This document shows, piece after piece, positions 1 through 10,740 of a stretch of DNA of 64,000 bases. Position 1 is the stretch's first letter. Every line of letters begins with the position of its first letter. Position numbers and translations under genes: made by a program. This DNA is from Allygus modestus (Eukaryota > Arthropoda > Insecta > Hemiptera > Cicadellidae), in NCBI GenBank assembly GCA_963675035.1, contig OY776111.1, positions 518,912,435 through 518,976,434 on the forward strand, written 5' to 3'. The notes beneath the pieces were generated by a model. It made no database searches. It was not told the origin of the DNA and saw only the letters and a list, made by a program, of their open reading frames with translations.

Positions 1-1489
1 CAACCTTTAAAAGTATAAATATAAAAACGGATTTATTACACAGTACTTACTGTTGTTTTAATAATCAATTCTAGTTCCTGATAGCTTTGTGGACCAATTA
101 CGGCTAATAATAAAGCTTGTAAAGAAACTACCTACATATTATTTACTAAACTATCAAGGAAAAATCATTTACAACAGGATCCAAATTATAGTTTTATTTA
201 ACCATGGTTAGTCCTAAACAAACCCATTAGTAAATAATTAACAATCAGTTTATGACAAGATCCACTCCCTAACCTTGTATAATGGAGATTAGCTTCTAAC
301 AGATTAACAGTAATTAGTGTAATGTGAGACGCTGGAGACACCACTTACCGCTGGCATAAAGGACGTATATCTATGATGTAATCCATAATGTTCACTTGTA
401 GAATTTATTTTTTATTTTTTATACTATGCAGAACACATTTTTACATTGCTATTGGGAAACACTGAAACATATATTTAGAGCTTAACTTGAGTGATATGAT
501 AAATTATTGATAGTTTAAATACATTTATAAATCAGAAAACGGTCACCTACATTTAACACTCATTTAAAATTTGTTAAGGGATGGTCTTAAATGAGATTTG
601 ATATTTTTTAAGAAACTAACTATAATAATTTGTCGATTTACCAAAGGAAGGTATCTAATAAATATTATTTTCTTCCTTATCTCTACATTATTGTTTATTT
701 AACATAGCTAGTATAAAAAATATAAAGCTTATTTTATATACTGTATACAGCTAAACGTGGGTTGCTAGTCGTAGAGCCACCAAAGTAATCAAACCTTCAA
801 GCTTTCAGTAGTGAAAACTCACTATCAATAATTATGATGGTTTAAACTAACGATAGTTGGTCGATAGTGTTTTGCTAATGACAGTTCAAAGATTATTATT
901 TGAAAATAAAAAAAAAATTCTTTTATATTTTGGAATGGTTAAATTTCAAAATTGAGGATGTCTTATTGATATTTATATCTTAAATTATTATCAAAACAGC
1001 CTGACGTTTGTAATTCCCTATAAATATAAATTATATTGCCAAAAATTATAAGTTTTAAAATCCTTTACTTCCTACGGGATCTATATGGATACAGGGTGTT
1101 TGTATTTACTTAACTCCTTGCCTGCCAAGTTGTTCGTTTTTAACTCTATGAACTAGCTTTCTTCCCTAAATGAGAAGAGAATTTTATTTTTTGTACGTTA
1201 ATTGTATGCAATTTTAGACTTGATAAGTAAAATAATGTTTAGTGATGTATCTGCTAAAAGGGAAGGTATTCTCACACTTTTTAAAATGGTATTGATTTCT
1301 TTACTTAAAATTTTCCTCTATCCGTGATATATTTTTTTATAAATCTGATTGATTTATTTAATAACGGATACACCACTATAAAAATTGTCAAAATAACACT
1401 AGGACTAGATTTCTAACAACTTTCATAAAAAAAATTAACAATAGTATATAACAATAACAAATTAATTAATAAAGGATTTAATATAATAA
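1..1489. other. AT-rich host flank, no gene seen
   Basis: AT-rich sequence with frequent stops in all frames. I see no coding region, RNA gene or clear repeat in it. It is taken to be host intergenic DNA to the left of the Maverick cluster. Confidence 0.6.
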
Positions 1490-1680
1490 TCTATACCTAT
1501 AAAAGGCAAAGCCCTCACTGACTCACTCATCAAGAATTCTCCACCTTCCCATGTAGGTTGAGAGATGAAATTTTTTACACTGATTCTTTAGGTCTTAAAT
1601 AGGACAACTAAGCAGTTTACACGCCGGTATCTCCATAGGGCTCCGCCCCACAGACCTTCAAAGTCGGCATACAATAATAG
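1490..1680 (+). mobile_element. Helitron 5' part, truncated copy
   Basis: The stretch starts with TCTATACCTATAAAAGG after an A and matches, with a few substitutions, the 5' 190 bases of the complete Helitron on the minus strand at 59878-60602. The match includes the runs around CACTGACTCACTCATC and CAGTTTACACGCCGG. After about 1680 the two copies diverge, and I see no CTAG-type 3' end with a hairpin here. This is therefore a truncated or divergent member of the same family. Confidence 0.65.
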
Positions 1681-2670
1681 CAGTAGTAATATGTAAACAA
1701 TAACGGAGATAAATATGTGGTATTTAAATATACAATAACATAGAAGTAACAAAAAATCAATAACAATGGACTTTTTCATAGTCCAATCATCACATTACTC
1801 TGTGTAAGAACGTGGTTCATTCATCCAAGAACCTGTGTAGACTGGTCTTAAAGGTGTCGGAAGAGCCTCCAAATAAATCAACATGTGGTGCACAGTAACT
1901 CGCCTCACGGCGAAGTCTAGTGAAGCGTTATTACCTTATTACTTCAAATAGTATGCAGATGCAAATAGTATGCCAAGGTTGTACAAATAGAATACAGGAG
2001 CGTAGCGTCTACTGAAGGCTGCGTGCGAGCGGGCGCCTCTTGGAATATCAAGTCAGGACTGTCAATCAGGCCATGCACAAGCCTATACAGCTGATACATA
2101 GAATATTCACTGGAAACAACTTTTATAAGTATTAAATTATTAATATATTAATATTGACACTATTTCATGTAGTAATGGACATTATCAGTGAAATAAAGAA
2201 AGTATGAGTTTGAGTTTGAAGAATTGTTCACTAAGCTAATGTTCACTAAGAAAAATGTAAAGCTAAGGATGTAGCATTCTAAACTTCCTTGTGTGATTGC
2301 GGTAAAACTACAATTAATTTTAAAAATTTTGAACTACCTCAGCTGACTGGTGAATATGAAAATTTAGAAATTAAACGTCCATTTAAATTATCAAGTTAAA
2401 TCAAATATCGTTTCTTCATGCAACACTTTTACATATATACAATAAAATACCCTCTTGACTACTTATTTTTTTAATGCTCTGCTCAATTTGTTTAGTATTA
2501 TTTGGCAATTATTTACTGCAATCATGAGCACTAAGAAAAAAATCTATATTTAATATCCTTGAATTAAATAATAACAAAATCCGTCAAATGGAATAGGTAA
2601 GACTTGTTTATACAGTACATTTAAACTTTGCAAATTAAATTCGACTAATTAAATTACACATTTTAACTTA
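1681..2670. other. Host flank, possible old repeat tail, no gene
   Basis: No coding region seen. The piece at about 2150-2225 ends in a GAAATAAAGAAAGTATGAG run followed by GAGTTT repeats. That looks like the 3' tail of an old non-LTR element, but no reverse-transcriptase reading frame is present to support it. Confidence 0.35.
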
Positions 2671-2676
2671 CCCAAT

Positions 2677-2933
2677 AGTAGTACACCCAGTGTTTCGGCC
2701 GTAACATGGTTTTCTTATGAGAAAACGTGTAGCCAACCTAAGAAAATTGCAAAACAAAAAGTATGACCTACATACCAGTGGTACCAACCGTAGTTATATA
2801 TATAAAGATGTATAATAAGGTAGTTATATATATAATGATGTATAATAAGGTTATATATATATATAACAAGGTAGTTATGTCACGCTTGTAACGTAAGACA
2901 CAAAATACCTGCAGTATTATAATGTAAGAGAGA
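2677..2933 (+). repeat. Left TIR of outer Maverick
   Basis: Matches the reverse complement of 37213-37471 with only a few differences, for example G/A within the AAAAAGTATGACC run. It contains a perfect 7-bp hairpin (GTTTTCT-TATG-AGAAAAC) close to the tip. It also contains short internal repeats of the type GATGTATAATAAGGTAGTTA around TA-rich stretches. The adjacent target duplication is CCCAAT at 2671-2676. Confidence 0.95.
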
Positions 2934-3324
2934 GCAGCCCGCATCGCCGGGTCGCGGTTGAGCGATCAAGCTTATCGCCTGACACAGATCAAATCGGGAC
3001 AACGATGCCCCAGTGGCCTCGCGTCGACTCGTGGCATTAATACTAGTGATCAATCAGTGACATCTGGTTATGGAACAGCCGAGTGACTATCGTATGGTTA
3101 CTATCATAGTTGAGCGTTCCTTACGCAACTGTGTGACTCTACTCAGCCGATTCCAACCAGCAACTTCAGTCCGTATCAGGCACTGGACCACAACACACAC
3201 CAGGTAAGTAAAAAATCATTTTTAAAAAGCAACATTTATTTATTTATTTCTTACGTTGTAATACAGAATTAAACACTTAAGCTGAACTGTTATTAAAACT
3301 TAGTAAAATGTATTAAATTGCAAA
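2934..3324. promoter_or_regulatory. Sub-terminal GC-richer segment with splice-donor-like site
   Basis: No ORF. This GC-richer stretch between TIR and tandem array contains an Inr-like CAATCAGTG near 3051 and CTTCAGTCC near 3164. A strong donor-like CAGGTAAGTA lies at about 3202. This would fit the 5' leader of a plus-strand transcript, but I find no coding exon downstream, so its role is open. Confidence 0.3.
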
Positions 3325-4525
3325 TTGTGTAGGCTTCAAAAAATGTCTATAGCTTAAATAGGTTTTTTTCTTTAACAATTCAAGACTTACTTTAATACAA
3401 TATTATACAGGGAAACAATGTGGGACTTAGAAAAAATAATTTTAATTTACTTTAATACAATATTATACAGGGAAACAATGTGGGACTTTAAACTGCCTTA
3501 GGACTTAGAAAAATAATTTTAAAATACATATCAAACACTTTGGGACGTATTAAATTTATTTTATGCTTTTGAACAATTCGAGACTTACTTTAATACAATA
3601 TTGTGTAGGCTTCAAAAAAATGTCTATAGCTTAAATAGGTTTTTTCTTTAACAATTCAAGACTTACTTTAATACAATATTATACAGGGAAACAATGTGGG
3701 ACTTAGAAAAAATAATTTTAATTTACTTTAATACAATATTATACAGGGAAACAATGTGGGACTTTAAACTGCCCTAGGACTTAGAAAAATAATTTTAAAA
3801 TACATATCAAACACTTTGGGACGTATTAAATTTATTTTATGCTTTTGAACAATTCGAGACTTACTTTAATACAATATTGTGTAGGCTTCAAAAAAATGTC
3901 TATAGCTTAAATAGGTTTTTTCTTTAACAATTCAAGACTTACTTTAATACAATATTATACAGGGAAACAATGTGGGACTTAGAAAAAATAATTTTAATTT
4001 ACTTTAATACAATATTATACAGGGAAACAATGTGGGACTTTAAACTGCCTTAGGACTTAGAAAAATAATTTTAAAATACATATCAAACACTTTGGGACGT
4101 ATTAAATTTATTTTATGCTTTTGAACAATTCGAGACTTACTTTAATACAATATTGTGTAGGCTTCAAAAAAATGTCTATAGCTTAAATAGGTTTTTTCTT
4201 TAACAATTCAAGACTTACTTTAATACAATATTATACAGGGAAACAATGTGGGACTTAGAAAAAATAATTTTAATTTACTTTAATACAATATTATACAGGG
4301 AAACAATGTGGGACTTTAAACTGCCTTAGGACTTAGAAAAATAATTTTAAAATACATGTCAAACACTTTGGGACGTATTAAATTTATTTTATGCTTTTGA
4401 ACAATTCGAGACTTACTTTAATACAATATTGTGTAGGCTTCAAAAAAATGTCTATAGCTTAAATAGGTTTTTTTCTTAAACAATTCAAGACTTACTTTAA
4501 TACAATATTATACAGGGAAACAATA
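3325..4525 (+). repeat. 276-bp tandem repeat, four copies plus a partial fifth
   Basis: The unit starts TTGTGTAGGCTTC and recurs at about 3325, 3601, 3877, 4153 and 4429, giving an exact 276-bp period. Copies differ by very few bases. Inside each unit a shorter stretch (ACTTTAATACAATATTATAC) is itself repeated twice. The array is AT-rich and non-coding. It lies between the left TIR and the 3' end of the RING gene. Confidence 0.92.
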
Positions 4526-4573
4526 ATTTACAAATTTACAATAATTTAAAAAAATACAACATTAAAAAAAAAC

Positions 4574-5487
4574 CTAATAATTAAAAAACAACCTCGTGCG
4601 GCTGTTAACGACAGTCCTGCAAAAGGGGCAGCAGGTGACCCGGCGACTACAAGCCGGGCACAATGCATGCCCACAGGGGTGGAGGGCTACAGTTGGGAGT
4701 GCACTTATACATATTTGGCACACAATGTACCTCGGCTGTTCTGTAGGAGGAGGCGTGCCACGGATAATAAGATTATCCATCCTCCTGTCATTATAGGTGA
4801 GGATCCTCTCCATGGTGGCACGGAGCTCCTCCCACACAGCCGGAGCGATCTCCCGGATTTGGTCGATCTCCGTGTCCTCCAAGGCGTTCCGTGACAACGT
4901 CAGCGCTTCAGCCAGCTCTGTCCGGACGGCCGCGATCCGGTTGACGATGCCCGGAACATCCTCGGTGGTGTTTGTCCCACGCTCCTGAAAACCACATCAG
5001 GTAAGAATCTATTCGTAAAGTTAATTATTATCTTGTCCCACGCTCCTGAAAACCACATCAGGTAAGAATCTATTCGTAAAGTTAATTATTATCTTGTCCC
5101 ACGCTCCTGAAAACCACATCAGGTAAGAATCTATTTTAAAGTTAATTATTGTCCTATATCTTACCATTTCAAAAAGCCGCATCCTCATCCGTAACAAGCC
5201 TTCCTCAAAGCGACAGACGGCGCAATCGGCAGGGGGGTTGACCGCGGGCATTCGTTCCTCACACCTTAAATTCTGAAACATTACAAATTAAATATAATAC
5301 AAGTTTACAAAACAAAAAAAAAATAAACCCTAACCCCGATAAAGATACTTACAATAGGTTCCACGCGTCTTGACGGTCCCGCTACCTCCCTTGCACCGGT
5401 GCTCGGCCTGTCTACCCTCTCCTCCAAGGCAGCAATGTGGACCTCAGGTATTGACTTAAAAAAACAAAATATCAATTATCACACGGA

Positions 5488-5552
<65 letters not shown>

Positions 5553-7981
5553 AAATACAACAGTATAACAAAATAAAAATTACCAAAAGTCTGGGAGCTC
5601 TCGAGCCCGAGGGAAAGGCGAATACGTCCCCCTCCACCCTTGCACCAACCTCGTCCCGATCAGCAAACGGAATTGCAGGCACCGCCCTAATCCCAGTTAC
5701 GTTCTGACCCTGTAAATAATGTTTATATTATTATTATAGCTAAAACCTAAAATGTATATCAAACATACGCAACCGTTAAACCTTATTACTTACAAGATTA
5801 TTCAGTGAAGGTCTGCTAGACCAGGAGGGGAGTACCCTTGAGGGTGTAGGGCTGTTTGGTCGAGCCCTGTCCCGCCGACGCACGTCCTCCTCCTCCATCC
5901 TTGCACCTGTTACATTCTGCCCCTGAAAAAAACAGAGACCGTTAACACCATCATTAAAACCTATGACTAAAAAAAATATTTTAAACAATACGACGATACT
6001 AACCGTATAGTGTAGATGGCTTAACAGCGTCCTCGCGCTCGTTTCCTCTGAGTGGATAGAAACCGGTCCACCAGATGTTATCCGTAGAGGGGATTCGGCC
6101 AGGTGAGGACGCCTTACCGTTTCACCGCCCCTCTGTAAATAAAAAAACAAAGCTATCAGATACCCACACCATACCAAACTATCAACACCATACCATACTC
6201 ATACCATACCAAAACATACCATTAAGCGTGTGAGACACCAGCCGTCCCCAGCGATAATGGCCCTCTCTCCAAACGAGTACAACCCCGTCTCGTAGGTGTT
6301 CCTAATTTCCGCCCATAGCTCGAGTCTCCGCTGAGTAAAAGTTGACTCTGTCACCTGGCGGTACCGTGGCGGAAATCTGACGCTTCTGGGGTTGTTCTGA
6401 AAACAAAATACAATTAGTGTAATAAAATACCCGTACTTAAAACTATATACTCCCCCATACACCAAAATACTTACTGCACGTATAGAGAGCAGGTATCCAT
6501 CCTCGCTGTTAAAATACTGGGACTCGCCATCACTACCGACGAGCTGAAAAAGAAAATATAAAATCAATTATACAATTCTAAAAATAAGCAAGTGGAAAAA
6601 AAAACAAGTACCTATATAATAATAATTAATCACCTCAGTGTTAGCCTGATGAACCGCATACGTCGTAATTGGGGTATCGGGCTGGGGGCGTGGAGACCGG
6701 TCCCTTACCTGAAAAAACAGTATATTGTAATTTATCTTATTATTTTATTGTTTACTACATTATTAACGCTAAAAATCACATAGCAATGATATGTCCTTAC
6801 CGAGGTGCCTCGTCTAATAATATTAGGCATCGTCCGCCTGACAGGAGATGCTGGCCTCTGCCACTGAAAAAAAAACATTAGAGTTAGAGAAAACCACAAA
6901 CAACCCCTAACCTCTACGTGCAAGTATTGCTAAATAAGCTAAATAAAAAAAATATAAAACTTACAGTTCCTAACTCTCGCATGCTAGTCTCTATAAGCTC
7001 AGGAGCTATCTCATACTGCAACAAATAAATAAAATCAAATTTAGACTTACATTTTCTAAACCTTGAGAGATCGCCTCCCGGGCCTCAGGGCTTAGACTGG
7101 CAATATCGTCCTGTAACAAAAAAAACACAAACCAAATAATACTATTAAATAAATAAAAAACTATAAACGTTGAAAAAACACGGAATAAAACCCATACTAA
7201 CCGTAAACCTATTTCTGGTCAACAAACTGCCGTCATCAAGGAAGGTCCGCGAGGTCTCGATATATACCCCAGACTCGCCAGACAATCTTAACATTTGTGT
7301 TATCCTTCCGTTATATTCTTCCTAAACACATAAAAACATGTATAAAAAAACGCTGTTATAAAGGCTAATATAATCATAACGAATATAAAACTAAATAAAT
7401 TAACCCACCTGAGATATGGATTGTAAACCGCTAACCGTAGAAGACCCACTCTGAAAAAATAAAAAATTATAATTAACCTCATTTCAATGTAAAACCTAAA
7501 CTCTTGTATTTAAAAAAAATATTTGTAAGTACGTTTTTTTACCTGTTGTGACAGGCGCTGGGATAAACTGCTCAGTCCCGAACCGCTCTAAAAACAAAAA
7601 AAATAAACTGTCTAAGTATACACATTCTATTAATACTAACCCTACCATAAAGTTTTAAAAAAAAAGAGAAAACAAATTACTTACTGCACGTATAGACAGC
7701 ACGTCAAGATCATCAGCAAAAAACATGTCCTGACTAAGAGGTTGGGGTGTTTGGTCACCATCTTGAGGAGTCGTCGATGACAGATCCTGAAAAAATTTAT
7801 TAACTAAGTAAACTACTAAATTTATAGTGGGTAAATTTATAGTGTAATTGTTTGAGACTTTGATTACCTGATTATTGGGCGGGATGTTTTCATCTTGGTC
7901 GAAACCAATCACCAAGCGAAGGCAAACGAGAGCTAAAACTTGGAACAACATGATAGCTAAAACAATCACTGCAGAATGCAT
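4574..7981 (-). CDS. Multi-exon secreted/membrane-anchored RING-finger protein (17 exons)
   Basis: Exons inferred from minus-strand GT..AG sites with open frames: 7981-7868, 7786-7685, 7587-7543, 7450-7409, 7321-7202, 7110-7051, 7015-6965, 6863-6801, 6708-6634, 6543-6475, 6396-6220, 6132-6004, 5922-5794, 5709-5584, 5454-5353, 5272-5165, 4984-4574. Every exon is a multiple of three and every intron is phase 0, giving about 640 residues. Exon 1 has a hydrophobic N-terminal segment (signal peptide or anchor). The last exon holds a RING-HC finger near the C-terminus (CQIC, PCGH, CPAC, CPFC), the arrangement of E3 ubiquitin ligases. Several exons are related: two end in LSIRA, two begin GQNVTG. 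One acceptor is AAG and two are TAG. Inferred role: ubiquitin-pathway interference with the host; the substrate is unknown. Confidence 0.72.
4976..5160 (+). repeat. ~60-bp unit in triplicate spanning a splice acceptor
   Basis: A unit beginning GTCCCACGCTCCTGAAAACC and running through CATCAGGTAAGAATCTATT occurs three times, starting near 4976, 5036 and 5098. On the minus strand each copy recreates the acceptor (TTTTCAG) and the first bases of the last exon of the RING gene. Three candidate acceptors therefore sit in tandem in the final intron. Confidence 0.85.
5486..5547 (+). repeat. (CA)n microsatellite
   Basis: About 60 bases of uninterrupted AC dinucleotides inside an intron of the RING gene. 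Any reading frame through it is an artefact. Confidence 0.95.
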
Positions 7982-8009
7982 AGTACCATAACACCGGGTC
8001 AGAGGCCCG

Positions 8010-8017
8010 TATTTATA
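8010..8017 (-). promoter_or_regulatory. TATA box of the RING gene
   Basis: The minus strand reads GCGTATAAATACGG, about 30 bases before the ATG at 7981. The region 7982-8130 is the shared upstream region of two divergent genes. It also carries a CCAATCA box near 8054 and a CACGCCC GC-type box near 8091. Confidence 0.6.
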
Positions 8018-8130
8018 CGCAATATCCCTTCCAACACCGGTGTAAACAGCCGACCAATCACAGCCCGCAGATTCCGTGAGTCCCGTTAGCCACGCCCCCC
8101 CACACTGTGCTCCTCTCTCAGTTAGCTGTG

Positions 8131-8579
8131 ATGAACCCTCCGAGCTTAACTCAACTTTGCCTTCAGCACTATTGTTCAAAATTTAAATTCCTCCAAGAGA
8201 TTTGTGATTTAAACCTTCCGTTTTTATTGAAAAAATTATTAATTGAAGAGCACAAAAGTAAATGTTATAAAGCAAGTTACTTTATATGTGGGCGGAGCTA
8301 TTGTAGTAACTGTTACTCGGTGGGTACAATTATTAATAAGGTTAACTTTTTTTTTGTTCTATGTGTGACTCTGTATAATGTTTTGTTATGTTTGTTTTGC
8401 AGATCTACGAACTAGCGCCGCACAGTTTCGAGCCTTACGCCTACATTGACGGCTGGTGGCTGGGGACCGAAAACCTAGGCTACTGCCTGCACCGGCCATA
8501 CATCCGGTCCCAAAACTGCTTCGAGTGCGGGATGTTTCAGGAAATCTCGGCGTCCCGAGAATGTTCCTGTTCCTGTTAA
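8131..8579 (+). CDS. SOCS-box-like small protein, two exons
   Basis: Exon 1 8131-8319, intron GTGGGT..TTTTGCAG (8320-8402), exon 2 8403-8579; 121 residues. The start is the ATG at 8131, just after an Inr-like TCTCAGTTAG. Residues 4-9 (SLTQLC) followed by LNLPFLLKKLL resemble a SOCS box: an elongin-binding SLxxLC helix and an LPxxL segment that recruits cullin-RING ligases. A GRSYCSNC Cys-rich motif follows. The same layout (SLFQLC, NMPP, GRSAYCNC) occurs in the protein at 20389-21021 of this element, so the two are probably paralogues. Inferred role: viral-type E3 adaptor. It is divergent from the RING gene, and the shared promoter suggests joint expression. Confidence 0.55.
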
Positions 8580-8769
8580 TGTGAGTACAATATATCTAAC
8601 TGTAGGTTTGTCCGTTAAAATGTCCTGTAGAAAAGCACTTAGCCGGTCGTTATGCGGGCGGTATGACGGTTAGGGCGCGCCCCTTGAGTTAGTCGCCGGA
8701 CCGCATCGCCGAGTCACGCTTGGCTCGACCGCCCACAGTGTTTGTAGCAGCGTCGTCTCAGTCTGCACC

Positions 8770-9006
8770 ATGGATCCGCCGTGTACAGAGTCCACGGTGT
8801 TTTGTTGTAATTTCGAGCCGTTTTTTAGATTTGGTTTTTGTAGCGACGGGCACTGCGTCGAAGTTACCCCTCATTTTAGATTAACATATCATTATTGTAA
8901 CAATTTAGTATTGTGCGCTACTTTAGTCTACTCGTGGAAGCTTGACTACAAGTGCCTCGCGTGTGAGTACGAGTTCTCCACCGACTGGGTAATTTACACG
9001 TTATAA
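8770..9006 (+). CDS. Cys-rich small protein, unknown
   Basis: A 78-residue ORF with eight cysteines, including CCNF near residue 12 and CLACEYEF near residue 64; the spacing suggests metal binding or disulfides. The ATG lies in a good context (CACCATGG) about 10 bases after an Inr-like CTCAGTC. I do not recognise the family. A GGTATGT donor-like site follows the stop, so a spliced 3' leader or longer transcript is possible. The GC-rich 8600-8769 region upstream fits a promoter. Confidence 0.4.
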   Translation: MDPPCTESTVFCCNFEPFFRFGFCSDGHCVEVTPHFRLTYHYCNNLVLCATLVYSWKLDYKCLACEYEFSTDWVIYTL

Positions 9007-9465
9007 AGGTATGTTATTTTTTTAAACTATAATTTTGAACGCTCGCGTTTCCACACCACGGTAAGCCTTTAGGCTAGGCCGTAGGAGCGTCGGCGCGTTC
9101 TTTTTGGTTACCCAGAGCTTCCCCTGGAGGCCTAACCTCTGGGGTGAGAGGCCCCAACCATCGCCTCTCACTGTGGTAGCCACTCCATAACAAAATGCTA
9201 CCTCCTTTTTTATATTTTTGTTCTCTGTTTACCCCAATAGGCTATTTACTAAGACTGTGTCCTTTCATTTTAGCCTAGAAAATAGACAGAACATTTTTTT
9301 ACTTTATATTTTTTTTGTCGCGCTTTTCAATCCGCTTTTCCCTGACAGTCGGAGGATTACAACAAACGGTTTCACGGTTTTTTAGGCCAACCTCCCCACA
9401 CCCATGGACTTACAAAGGGTTTAACCCTGCCTGATGAGTGAGCGACTGCCGGACCTTATTTTTTA
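9007..9465. other. Intergenic segment with imperfect hairpins, no ORF
   Basis: Between the Cys-rich gene and the convergent minus-strand genes. The first half is GC-richer and can fold locally (TGGGG..CCCCA and CCTCTGGGG..GAGAGG around 9125-9170). The second half is T-rich. No coding frame is supported. Confidence 0.4.
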
Positions 9466-9912
9466 TTAGGCCCCACTCGAAAATATTTTTCGAGCGTAGT
9501 ACTTTGCGGACTTCAAAGCGCAGTTTTCATTTTTATTTTTATGTATAATGCAAGCTACTGTAAAATCATCATCTATATACAAACTTTCATTTATTTCTTT
9601 AACATTAGGGTGAAATTCCCGAAGAAATTGAGCCTTTTCCAAACCTTTTGTGTAAATAGTTTCAAAAGGTTTACAGAGTGAGCTTAAAAGCTCCTCACTA
9701 TACTCTACTTCGCCATCGTCCCACTTAATGTGGTGATAATGACGAGTCAGCCAGCGGGCTGTTCTTTTCATCTTGCTATTTAAACAATCAAAGCTGTATG
9801 GAGGTCGGAACACAATCTGTGTTCTATACGACCTCCCAACTATAGCAAGTTCTTTAATAATAAATCTATTTGTATTGCTTTTGAAGCCGTGGAATTGAAC
9901 TATAGCTTCCAT
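9466..9912 (-). CDS. Uncharacterised 148-aa protein of a TE-associated family
   Basis: A complete ORF whose start overlaps the end of the upstream gene by 13 bases. Visible conserved-looking blocks are an N-terminal QFHGFK, FIIKELAIVGRS, FRPPYSFDCL, RHYHHIKWDDGEVEYSEE and YTKGLEKAQFLREF. In my recollection, short proteins with this GFK..KELAI / PPY / HH.I.W..G / KGLEK pattern occur in many arthropod and cnidarian genomes with no assigned function. It ends the minus-strand series of the outer element. The role is unknown; a nuclease-like fold is only a guess. Confidence 0.6.
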   Translation of the reverse strand: MEAIVQFHGFKSNTNRFIIKELAIVGRSYRTQIVFRPPYSFDCLNSKMKRTARWLTRHYHHIKWDDGEVEYSEELLSSLCKPFETIYTKGLEKAQFLREFHPNVKEINESLYIDDDFTVACIIHKNKNENCALKSAKYYARKIFSSGA

Positions 9913-10454
9913 AATAAAATTTCCTGATATAAACGGTCGGCTACGTGAGGCGGTAATTGATCTGTACAGGTTTCAGCATCGGTTAAAACCTGATTAATAT
10001 AAACTTGTATAATATCCTCAATATAAAATAATTGCAATACCTCGCGACCAATTAAAGGAATATTTTTTACAAGTTGATCCCACTCGTGATGGTTAAGAGC
10101 CAAGGAGTGTTCTCCATCAGAGACACAAACGTACTGATGCCCAAAAATATTGTTAACCTTTATGCTAGGCCCCGCGTCTATAGTTATGAAACACTGATAA
10201 TTCCCCAATAAAGCCAAAGTTACTTCGTTAAACCTGTCAATTAGTTGACAGAAAGAATCGTAAGACCAAAACACAACACCTTTTCTCCCTTTAATCAATA
10301 CACCCAGACTATTGTCTCGACTTTTAAAAATACCCGTCACAATACTTTTAGTTAATTCGGGGTCCAAGAAATGGACTGACTTTAAAAATACTCCAGTCAT
10401 TAAATCTATTGGCTCTTTACATTTAGGAATGATTATAAATTCTTGCAAAGCCAT
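9900..10454 (-). CDS. Hypothetical protein, 184 aa
   Basis: A complete ORF on the minus strand, 2 bases after the 62-aa gene and overlapping the next gene by 13 bases, so it reads as part of one polycistronic or closely packed block. No signal peptide, transmembrane segment or recognisable motif. The composition is that of an ordinary soluble protein (IDLMTGVFLKSVHF near residue 16, HHEWDQLVKNIP near 122). Not recognised. Confidence 0.6.
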   Translation of the reverse strand: MALQEFIIIPKCKEPIDLMTGVFLKSVHFLDPELTKSIVTGIFKSRDNSLGVLIKGRKGVVFWSYDSFCQLIDRFNEVTLALLGNYQCFITIDAGPSIKVNNIFGHQYVCVSDGEHSLALNHHEWDQLVKNIPLIGREVLQLFYIEDIIQVYINQVLTDAETCTDQLPPHVADRLYQEILLWKL

Positions 10455-10456
10455 AT

Positions 10457-10645
10457 TTAATATTCGTCTTCTGAAGTCTCGCTATTATCAAAATCTGTAC
10501 ACCAATTAACAATAATGCTATCAGCCCCCGAGGGTAGTTGAAACTTTGCACTAGCGGTATTAAATACACAACAGTCTAAGTAATCCGTTTTGATTAAAAG
10601 CCCGTCTTTAAAGTATTCAATCTTAACACAACCGTTGTAACCCAT
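10457..10645 (-). CDS. Hypothetical small protein, 62 aa
   Basis: A small ORF packed between the PP1-binding-like gene and the 184-aa ORF, with an acidic tail (DFDNSETSEDEY). Its N-terminal half reads like a beta-rich fold (CVKIEYFKDGLLIKTDYL). Tight spacing to the next gene supports it being real. No family recognised. Confidence 0.45.
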   Translation of the reverse strand: MGYNGCVKIEYFKDGLLIKTDYLDCCVFNTASAKFQLPSGADSIIVNWCTDFDNSETSEDEY

Positions 10646-10740
10646 GTTTACCCAACGAGTTCAAGAAAGAGACTGATTAATTATCTCTTTTGGACATATA
10701 AATGTATCTTTTACCCCCACCCCTTTGATTAAAATATGAG

